33,175 nucleotides of DNA from positions 1 through 33,175 of the forward strand of contig JAUYPT010000060.1 of the NCBI GenBank assembly GCA_030695685.1, in the 5' to 3' direction. The stretch comes from Nanobdellota archaeon. Its GTDB lineage: Archaea; Nanobdellota; Nanobdellia; Woesearchaeales; GW2011-AR9. The position numbers were made by a program, and so were the translations under genes. Below are positions 13,428 to 21,600 of the stretch, one piece after another. The notes below the pieces were generated by a model. The model had not been told where the DNA came from, made no database searches, and saw only the letters and a list, made by a program, of their open reading frames with translations. Each line of letters starts with the position of its first letter. Position 1 is the first letter of the stretch.

Positions 13428-13904
13428 ATGAAATTGATACAGCGCTTTTACAAAAATGGATTATCGAGAAAATACAATCAACTCTATCTAGATCATCTCG
13501 TCCAAAAAGCAGAAGTAAGCCAGCGGCGGGAATCAACAGTAACGCATCAGCACTACGATGGGAAAAGAAGGCATTGTATCGACCGTACAGGACGATACCA
13601 CAACGAGGAGTTTCAACGGGGGCCAAAATATTGGAAACCGCAGAAGCCGCAAAGAATACCAAATTCCATCCGCTCCTATGCTGAACTAACCGATGCCATC
13701 AATTCCATTGCTGCTGGTGATACAAATCGTACTGATTATAAAGGCGTTACCGGAATTAATTACGAGCGTCTAAAATTAGCGCAATCCTGGAAAGATAAAG
13801 GGAAGGAGTACACACTCTATAATATCATTTGTTTACGTTCTGAAGAAATAAAAGAAGAGCTTGGATTCGGAAAAGCACGCTTCGGCAAGGTATTCCACGA
13901 TTAA
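13428..13904 (+). CDS. Hypothetical basic protein, about 158 residues
   Basis: The frame opens at an ATG at 13380, but that would overlap the membrane protein by 26 nt. The Met at 13428 (MKLIQRFYKNGLSRKYNQLY) lies 22 nt after its stop and is preferred. The protein is strongly basic and rich in Arg, His and Tyr in its first half (VSQRRESTVTHQHYDGKRRH). A helical end follows (NIICLRSEEIKEELGFGKARFGKVFHD). No family is recognised. It could bind nucleic acid, judging only from charge. It probably shares a transcript with the upstream membrane protein. Confidence 0.62.
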   Translation: MKLIQRFYKNGLSRKYNQLYLDHLVQKAEVSQRRESTVTHQHYDGKRRHCIDRTGRYHNEEFQRGPKYWKPQKPQRIPNSIRSYAELTDAINSIAAGDTNRTDYKGVTGINYERLKLAQSWKDKGKEYTLYNIICLRSEEIKEELGFGKARFGKVFHD

Positions 13905-14004
13905 GCTGCTTTGTTTGTAGAAGAACGATGCCGTTTCAGTTTATATAACTATTCCCGACCAAAACCGCAAACTATTTTAAACTAAAAAATATTCTCCATA
14001 ATCA

Positions 14005-14625
14005 ATGAAGCTTATTGTATTAGGGGCGCCAGGCAGCGGGAAAGGCACAGTAGCAGAACAATTACATCAGGAATTCAAGCTGTTCTCTCTTTCTGCCGGA
14101 GAATTGCTGCGGGAAGAAGTAGCCAAAAACACAACGTTAGGGAAAGAAATCAAGAAATATATGGAAAAAGGAAATCTTGTTCCCGATACGTTTGTCACGG
14201 AGATGGTTAAGCTGGAAGTCAAAACCAAAAAAGAGTACATACTTGACGGCTTCCCCCGCAGTGTCGAGCAGGCAAAAGCAATTGCAGATCTTAAGATTAC
14301 CAAAGTTATTTATTTAGACGTGCCGGAAAAGATAGTTATAGAAAGGCTATCAGGGCGGAGAATCTGTAAGGCTGGAAAACATACTTACCATCTCAAATAT
14401 CTTCCGCCCAAAAAGAAAGGTATCTGCGATAAAGACAAAACCAGATTAATTCAGCGCAAGGATGATTATCCGAAAGCAATACGAGAGCGGTTTAAGGTCT
14501 ATCATCACATAACCCAGCCGGTAATTCATTTTTATCAGCGTAAAAAAATACTGCAGAGAGTTGATGCCAGCCAATCACCGGAAAAAGTGTATGCTGCAGT
14601 GAAGAAGATTCTGAGGATGAAGTGA
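14005..14625 (+). CDS. adk: Adenylate kinase
   Basis: This is a 206-residue kinase that interconverts ATP plus AMP and 2 ADP. Visible motifs are the P-loop GAPGSGKGT at residues 7-15, the AMP-site segment LSAGELLREE, and DGFPRS at 81-86. The LID sequence runs RRICKAGKHTYH to GICDKDKTRLIQRKDD. The LID keeps three of the four Bacillus-type zinc ligands at exact spacing (Cys121, Cys141, Asp144), but the second Cys is Gly124; His126 might substitute. A TATA-like GTTTATATAAC at about 13937-13947 lies upstream. A dehydrogenase gene follows after 6 nt, so the two are probably co-transcribed. Confidence 0.95.
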   Translation: MKLIVLGAPGSGKGTVAEQLHQEFKLFSLSAGELLREEVAKNTTLGKEIKKYMEKGNLVPDTFVTEMVKLEVKTKKEYILDGFPRSVEQAKAIADLKITKVIYLDVPEKIVIERLSGRRICKAGKHTYHLKYLPPKKKGICDKDKTRLIQRKDDYPKAIRERFKVYHHITQPVIHFYQRKKILQRVDASQSPEKVYAAVKKILRMK

Positions 14626-14631
14626 ATAAAA

Positions 14632-15648
14632 ATGAATTTACAGGATTTACTCCAAACTAAACACAAAGAAATAATCTTCAAACAAAAAGACCAAGCAAGA
14701 ATGATACTTGCCTACCATACTTATGGAAATGGCATCTGTTTTGGAGGAATTAGACTCCTAGATTCAAAAGCCGGCGAAAAAGCGGTAAAAGACGCAGTAA
14801 GGTTAAGTGAAGCCATGACCTATAAACTTGCTTTCATTAATGCACCTTATGGCGGCTGCAAAGCTGTTGTTTTTGAACCGATTGCAGGAAAATCAGATCA
14901 ATTTTTACACGATATTGGAACTCTTATTGAAGAAGAAAAAGGAAGATTCATCCCTGCAATAGACTTTGGTTTTGAACCAGACGATGCAAAAATAATCAGA
15001 GAAACAACAAAGTATATTTTTGCGATTAAAGACTCGGAATTTGGGCAAAGTGGTGTAACCACAGCGTATGGTGTAGTTGAAGGTATAAAAGCAAGTTTGC
15101 ATCAAGCATATGGCTCAGACACAATCAAGGGAAAAAGTTTTGCAATACAAGGATTAGGCAGTGTAGGCAGTATTCTTGCACAAGAATTGATAACATTAGG
15201 TGGGATTGTATCTGTTTCTGATGTAGATGAAGCTAAATTAGATCCATTCAGAAATAGTGCCTCGATTGTCAGTCCAATTCAGATACCATATTTAGAGGTA
15301 GATGTTTTTGCACCCTGCGGACCTGCATATATTATTAATCAAAATTCTATTCCCAATTTGAGATGTCGAATTATTGCCGGCGGAGCAAATTGTCAATTGG
15401 AAGACGAAATAGCAGATGATCAACGATTGCAAGAAAAAGGAATTCTGATTGCTCCAGATTATGTCATTAATGCAGGCGGAGTGATGCAGGGCATCGAAGA
15501 ATTAACGGGAGGTCATCCTGAAAAGGCAATCCAAAGACTAGATTTAATTGCAGACAATTTAATGAGAATTTATGCCATTTCAAAACAACAAGGAAAAGGA
15601 ACGTATGCGGCAGCAAAAGAGATAGCATTATCCAAAATCAAAAATTGA
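14632..15648 (+). CDS. Glu/Leu/Phe/Val dehydrogenase (leucine-dehydrogenase-like)
   Basis: The 338-residue length suits the short leucine/phenylalanine dehydrogenases rather than glutamate dehydrogenase (about 420). Visible are GGIR at 38-41, catalytic-site Lys65 in MTYKLA, and APYGGCK with Lys77. Asp111 lies in PAIDFG and a NAD-binding GLGSVG at 174-179. The family reaction is reversible oxidative deamination of an aliphatic or aromatic amino acid. The usual Gly-Gly-Gly-Lys is Gly-Gly-Cys-Lys, a change next to the substrate Lys. Arginine codons are nearly all AGA, unlike the adenylate kinase gene 6 nt upstream. Acquisition from a bacterium is likely. Confidence 0.88.
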   Translation: MNLQDLLQTKHKEIIFKQKDQARMILAYHTYGNGICFGGIRLLDSKAGEKAVKDAVRLSEAMTYKLAFINAPYGGCKAVVFEPIAGKSDQFLHDIGTLIEEEKGRFIPAIDFGFEPDDAKIIRETTKYIFAIKDSEFGQSGVTTAYGVVEGIKASLHQAYGSDTIKGKSFAIQGLGSVGSILAQELITLGGIVSVSDVDEAKLDPFRNSASIVSPIQIPYLEVDVFAPCGPAYIINQNSIPNLRCRIIAGGANCQLEDEIADDQRLQEKGILIAPDYVINAGGVMQGIEELTGGHPEKAIQRLDLIADNLMRIYAISKQQGKGTYAAAKEIALSKIKN

Positions 15649-15736
15649 CCTAAAATATAAGGTTAGTATTTTAAGATCAGGTTTAATTTATTCAGAAAGA
15701 AGCAAAATTAATAAATCATTACCTCTTCATTATAAT

Positions 15737-16717
15737 GTGGTAGCAGAAACGATAGTATCTTTAATGCTGGCGGCAGTCAGCTTATTTGCGTTAGTTAAAG
15801 GCGCTTCGTATTTAGTCGATGGCGCTTCTGACATCGCCAAATGGCTGAAAGTATCGCCAATGCTAGTGGGATTAACGGTTGTTGCTTTCGGCACATCACT
15901 GCCGGAATTAATGGTCAGTTTTTTTGGTGCTTTGAGCGGTAACAACGATCTTTCTTTAGGAAACATCATCGGCAGCAATATCTTTAATATTGCGTTGATC
16001 ATCGGTTTGTCCGCCTTATTCACAAAACTTGTCGTTGGTCCACGAACTGTGATGTATGAATTTCCCTTTCTCCTTGTCTCCAGCTTCATGCTGCTCATTT
16101 TAGGAAACGATATCTTTATTTTCAATAAAAATACATTTTCTTTAGGAAGGATCGATGGCATCATTTTCCTGATTATGTTCTCTTTTTTCCTGTACTATAT
16201 TTTCATCTCCATGCGCCATGACCAGAAAGAAGCAGCAAAAAAGACTGAAAAAGTACAGCATCAAAATCCCTTCTGGAAGAATTCACTTTTAATCATTGGC
16301 GGCCTTCTGGCGTTAGTCATTGGCGGGAAACTGTTTGTCGCTGCCGCACAAGATATCATCGCCGCCTTCGGCGTCAGCGAATTATTCATTGGCGTAACGC
16401 TTGCCGCAATAGGCACATCACTGCCGGAATTGGCAACCTCATTTGTCGCTGCACGAAAAAATGAAAGTGACATTGCCATCGGCAATATTGTTGGCAGCAA
16501 CATCTTTAACATTCTGCTTATTTTAGGTGTGGTCAGCCTGGCTAAACCTATACCTATAAGTACAATCACACTAGGCATTGACGGCATGGTGATGATTTTC
16601 GTCACGCTATTATTCTTAGTATTCGCCGCCAAAAATGGCTATATCCACAAAAAAGAAGGTTTTTTTCTGCTGGCAGCATACCTCCTCTACTTTGCCTATG
16701 TTCTCTGGAGACTATAA
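15737..16717 (+). CDS. Ca2+/cation antiporter, YrbG/NCX type
   Basis: This 326-residue protein is built as two homologous halves of about five membrane helices each. The family's alpha-repeats are present: VVAFGTSLPELMVSFFGA and GNIIGSNIFNIALIIG in the first half, LAAIGTSLPELATSFVAA and GNIVGSNIFNILLILG in the second. Both hold the Glu residues that bind calcium (the Glu of SLPEL). Such exchangers export Ca2+ against Na+ or H+. The start codon is GTG at 15737; an ATG two bases before leads at once to TAG. A TATA-like ATTAATAAATC lies about 25 nt upstream. Confidence 0.94.
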   Translation: MVAETIVSLMLAAVSLFALVKGASYLVDGASDIAKWLKVSPMLVGLTVVAFGTSLPELMVSFFGALSGNNDLSLGNIIGSNIFNIALIIGLSALFTKLVVGPRTVMYEFPFLLVSSFMLLILGNDIFIFNKNTFSLGRIDGIIFLIMFSFFLYYIFISMRHDQKEAAKKTEKVQHQNPFWKNSLLIIGGLLALVIGGKLFVAAAQDIIAAFGVSELFIGVTLAAIGTSLPELATSFVAARKNESDIAIGNIVGSNIFNILLILGVVSLAKPIPISTITLGIDGMVMIFVTLLFLVFAAKNGYIHKKEGFFLLAAYLLYFAYVLWRL

Positions 16718-16763
16718 TTAGAGAGATATATTTAAAATGAACAAAGAATCTCCCCCTTAAAAG

Positions 16764-18692
16764 ATGAAATACAAGAATTTTACGCTGGATCCGTTTCAGG
16801 AACAGGCCATTGAAGCTATTGAATCACGCTCTTCAGTTGTTGTTTCTGCGCCTACCGGCAGCGGCAAGACGTTGATTGCTGATTATATCGTTGAAAAGCA
16901 CAAAAATGACCCGCAGAAAATAATTTACACTGCTCCTATTAAAGCGCTTTCCAATCAGAAATACAAAGATTTCTCTCACGAATATGGGGAAGAAAATGTC
17001 GGCCTGATGACAGGAGATATCGTCATTAATCCTACGGCTAAAATTATTGTCATGACCACTGAAATTTACCGTAATATGGTCATCAGCAAGGATGAAAGCA
17101 TTCAAAATATTGCCTACGTTATCTTTGATGAAATTCACTATATTAATGATATTGAACGGGGCTATGTCTGGGAAGAATCGATCATTTACAGCCCGGAAAG
17201 CATCCGTTTTCTCTGCCTTTCGGCAACAATCCCCAATGCCGATGAATTCAGCAGCTGGATTCAGGCAATCAAAAAACATCCTGTCAAGACAATTGTATCA
17301 AGCTATCGCAATGTACCATTAGAACATGCTTTTTACGATCAGGAATTAGGGATAACAACATTAAAAGAAATTAAGTCTGCCCAGCAAGTGCCGCAGTACC
17401 GCGATGTTTTTCCGCGGCAGGGAAAAAAACAAAAAAGAACATTCCCCCAGCCGAGCCATCTTGATCTGATCAAAGAGCTGGGAGCAGAAAAACTGCCCTG
17501 CCTCTATTTCAGCTTTTCCCGAAAATCCTGCCAGATAAAAGCTCAGGAATTAGCGCGGCAGAATTTATTCCAGCGAAATCCAACCATCAGCCAGTTCTTT
17601 TCCACAACATTATCCCAGGCGCCAAGTGATGTTCAGAAGTTAAAATCAACATTAATGTTAAAAGAAACCCTGCCGCAAGGCATTGCCTTTCATCATGCTG
17701 GCCTGTTGCCGGTGATCAAGGAAGCAATTGAAGATCTTTTCGGCAAAGGTTTGATCAAGGTATTATATACGACGGAAACGTTTGCTGTCGGCATTAACAT
17801 GCCGGCAAAGACAGTCTGTTTCGACAGCTTGCGGAAATATGACGGCTTTAATTTCCGCTATTTGAATACGAAGGAATATTTTCAAATTGCCGGCAGGGCA
17901 GGAAGGAGAGGCATCGATACAGTTGGATATGTTGTCAGCGTTATTTTTCGGCCGACGTTTAGGTATGAAGAGATCAAAAGAATCACGACAAAAGATATCG
18001 AGCCGATAAAATCGCAATTTAAACTGTCTATCAATACGGTGCTTAATCTTATCAATCAGCACACGCCGGCAGAAATTGAGCAAATTCTGCGTTTAAGCTT
18101 TTTCTCGTATCAGAAATTCGGCAAAGATTATGCCAAAATCCCGACCAATGTTCTTCTTGCCCGCTACAGCAGCATTATCCGCAAGCTTACCAAGTATGAC
18201 TATGTTCAGGGCAATACGGTAACTGCAAAAGGCGTTTTCTCATCGAAAATCTTTGCTGATGAAATCAGCATTGGTGAAATCTTTGCCACTGATTTTGTCC
18301 ATCAGCTTGATGAATACCAGATACTGCTGCTGTTAGCAGCGCTGATCTATGAAAAAAGAGAAATGAACAAATTTACCCAGGAACATAAAAATGACCAGCT
18401 CAATAAGCTGAAAGCACTGCTTTCCCGGAATGACTACCTCAGCAAAGAAAAAAAATTCCTTGCCCTGCCGGAGATGACGACATTGATGTTCCCGATCTAT
18501 CATGGCAAAAGTTTCTTTGACTTATTGAGCAGCACGACATTATTGGAAGGCGATCTAATCCGTTTCTTCCTGCAGATTAAAGACAGGATCGGCCAGATTA
18601 AAAAGGCAACAGTGGATTATAAAGTAACCCAGAAGATGATCAACTGCCAGGGAATTATTGATAAAGCGTTAGAAGGAATTTATGTGGTCTAA
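16764..18692 (+). CDS. Ski2-like superfamily 2 helicase
   Basis: This is a 642-residue DExH helicase with normal motifs. They are motif I APTGSGKT near residues 31-38, Ia PIKALSNQKYKDF, motif II DEIH, motif III SATIPN, AFHHAGLLP in domain 2, motif V TTETFAVGINMPAK, and motif VI QIAGRAGRRG. FAVGINMPA together with QIAGRAGRRG is diagnostic for the Ski2/Mtr4 group. Such enzymes unwind structured RNA, often for the exosome. The C-terminal part is shorter than in Ski2 or Mtr4, with no arch domain visible. A TATA-like AGATATATTTAAAAT at about 16724-16738 lies about 30 nt upstream. Exosome partnership is inference. Confidence 0.93.
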   Translation: MKYKNFTLDPFQEQAIEAIESRSSVVVSAPTGSGKTLIADYIVEKHKNDPQKIIYTAPIKALSNQKYKDFSHEYGEENVGLMTGDIVINPTAKIIVMTTEIYRNMVISKDESIQNIAYVIFDEIHYINDIERGYVWEESIIYSPESIRFLCLSATIPNADEFSSWIQAIKKHPVKTIVSSYRNVPLEHAFYDQELGITTLKEIKSAQQVPQYRDVFPRQGKKQKRTFPQPSHLDLIKELGAEKLPCLYFSFSRKSCQIKAQELARQNLFQRNPTISQFFSTTLSQAPSDVQKLKSTLMLKETLPQGIAFHHAGLLPVIKEAIEDLFGKGLIKVLYTTETFAVGINMPAKTVCFDSLRKYDGFNFRYLNTKEYFQIAGRAGRRGIDTVGYVVSVIFRPTFRYEEIKRITTKDIEPIKSQFKLSINTVLNLINQHTPAEIEQILRLSFFSYQKFGKDYAKIPTNVLLARYSSIIRKLTKYDYVQGNTVTAKGVFSSKIFADEISIGEIFATDFVHQLDEYQILLLLAALIYEKREMNKFTQEHKNDQLNKLKALLSRNDYLSKEKKFLALPEMTTLMFPIYHGKSFFDLLSSTTLLEGDLIRFFLQIKDRIGQIKKATVDYKVTQKMINCQGIIDKALEGIYVV

Positions 18693-18694
18693 AT

Positions 18695-21600
18695 TCATTG
18701 CTTATTAAAATCATCAAGATATTCTTTAAAAAAGACATTAAATCTCTTATCATTATTCAATTTTTTCCTCAGCTTACTGAATGCTTTCAATTCAATCTGA
18801 CGGATGCGCTCTCGAGTTACCCCAAACTTAAGGGCAATCTCTTCCAGTGTTTCTTCATTCTGATGATAAAGGCCAAGGCGGTGGACAAGAGTATAATGTT
18901 CCTTGTCATTTAAATGCGTTAAGAAAGGAGTTAACATGGTATAAAATTCCTGGTACTCTAAAGAACCATAAATCCCTGCTTCAGCAGTATTATCTTTGAC
19001 AAACTCACCTAATGTTCCGTCATCAGATCCTGGAAGAGGATGATCAAAAGTGTTATATACTTCAGATTGACGGACAAGTTCCTTTGCTCTTCCAACATCA
19101 TTAGAAGTAAGATGTCGATGTTCTATATAATCAGTATTAACAAGTTCTGCTATCTGCCCATCCGTCGGCTCAGTGCCATGCTGCTGTAAAAATTTCTGCT
19201 GCACCCATCGAATTTTCTTTTCAGTTTCAAAAAGATGAACCGGCCGCCGGACAGTTGGGCCTTTATTAGCGATTGCTCTCATCATTCCCTGCCGTATCCA
19301 CCACGTTGCATAGGTCGAAAATTTAAAACCCCGGTCAGGATCAAATTTTGTCGCTGCCTTCATCATGCCGATGTTTCCTTCCTGAATTAAATCATCCATA
19401 GAAAGATGATTTTGTGGATATCGTTTCGCAACGCTTACTACTAAGCGCAGGTTTGCCTGGCACATTTTTTGTACTGCTTCTTTTCCTTGGTTAATAACCG
19501 GCCATAATTCCTGTTTTTGTGCTTCCGACAGAGGTAGAAAAGCTGCTACTGTCCGCTGATATTTTACATACGCAAGATGGTTTTTTTCTGTAGGAGTACC
19601 ATCTCGTTTTAAATCATGTGTAGGAACATGTATCAACAGAACATCATCAATGCTTAAAGGAATATTAAAACAAATGTTAGAGTTATAGTTATCGTACTCT
19701 GTCTCTTTATTGGCGAATTTAGTCCCTTCACGCTTTGCTTTCTTTTTCAGCGGCTTTGCCATGACAGCAGCAACTTTCTGCTGCAGATCTGCCTCCGTAG
19801 CAACATCAAGATAATAATATCTGAAACTGCTGTGCTTTCGCGAAGGTAATGGAAATTTCTTTAAAAGATACTGCAATTGGCTGGGCTTTACATCGAGCAG
19901 CTGGCATAAATGTGTCGTGTTTAAGTACACTCCTTGATGAAGATCAATAGCAGCAGCGCCGTCAGCAGGAGTCAAGATTGCCTTTCCCGCACGATCAAAA
20001 TAATACACATTTGATTTAGAACTTTGTTTTGCTGTTTCTGAAGCATCATACAAAATAGTTACAGGCAAGAGAAGATCTTCCGGCGTGTCAGAAGCAAGAA
20101 CATCTTCCCAGTTTCGTACAGCGTTCTCTAACTCTTCCTGCACTTTAATCTGAGCATATGCTACAAAACTGCCGTGACAATCAAAAGAATCGATTGCTTT
20201 TGCTAACCCAATGTTGCCCTGCTTAACAAGATCATCAATGGTCAGCGTGTGAGCTGTTCTATCACTATTTTCAATAATTTCCAGGACTAATGGCAGATGT
20301 GCAGAATATATATCCAGCCAGGCTGTCCGTCCTGCTTGTATGGTGATACCAAGCTCAACTTCTTCTTCCCTGCTTAACAGCGGAACCTCTCCTAACTTGG
20401 AGAAATAATAACCCAAAGAGTCAAAATCTTCTCTAACGGAATGATTTTTCCTTTCTTTTTTTCCTGTCGAGGAACGAGATCTTTTTTGTGGATGAGCATC
20501 AGCAATATCAACATTAGTAGGATCATTATTTAATTCATTTTGAGTTATAAGCGCATCGACACTAAGCACTTTTTCAGTTCCTTCTTGTGGAGATGAATAT
20601 TCAGGCATAATCTTTTTTTTCTCTATTTTTTTATAAACTGCTTCCTTTTTTGGCGGTGTCCGTCGCCATTCATTTATTGCCGCAATAATAGTGTTATCAA
20701 TAAAATAGAATGCTGCTGATCCTTGTTTCTTTTTTGTCAGGTGGTGCCGCTGAATATAGGTATATATCTGTTGACGGCCCACGCCAAATATCTCCTGCAG
20801 CGAATTTATGCCCACAAATGCGCCTTCGGTGAGATTAAGGCCATTACTGCCGTCGCCAGGAATAGTTTTCATTTCTCCATCCTTGGTAAAGTAATAATCG
20901 CTGGAATTAAATGCTCTTGCCTGAATTTTATTGGATGGAATATCTTTCTCTGGAAGTATGGAAGAAGGTACATCAACAATCGATTCTATACCAGAAACTG
21001 TTTTTTTTTCTTCAAGTGAAACAACATCATTCAAGGCAGGAATTTCAGTGCCAGAGGAAGATAATTGTTTGACAGGTAAACGTAGAGAAGTCGATTTTAA
21101 ACGTGCATTTTTTTTCCGTAACAAGTCAAGCGGTGATTCTTCCGCACCTTTCAAATAATCCTTTGTTCGTTGGAATCGGCCAGGAGATTTTACATAGATT
21201 TCAAGTATTCTCGAAAACCAGCTTTTGGAAAGGCCTACTTTCTGTCCAGCTTCTTCCTGCGTTGACTGTTCAAAAAGATAATATTCAATACCACGGCGGT
21301 ACCTCTCTGGAACTGTCTGCAAATCAGCCTTGATGCATGCTAACACTTCTTCCATAAAAAAAGGATCATTATTTTTTGCGTAGCCTTCATGGAGTAATTC
21401 CATAAATGTCCTTTTTTCCTGCTTATTAATTTTTGAATCCAGCGAAACATGATGTGAAAACAGAGAATGAGCGTAAAAATCAGCAAACTCTTCTTCTTTG
21501 TAACCTGTATCAATCCAATACTGCTGATAGGCAACAAAATCAGGTTCAGCGTGATGCTCCTGCCAATATTTCTCAGCAAAATTTCGAAGAATTTTTACTT

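Noticed and set aside
15730..16164. 144-codon minus-strand frame opposite the antiporter
   Set aside because: The antiporter has strong family motifs on the plus strand; the opposite frame is a reflection of its repeats.
16737..16760. Seven-codon upstream ORF before the Ski2-like helicase
   Set aside because: It lies between the TATA box and the expected start of the transcript, so it is probably not transcribed.
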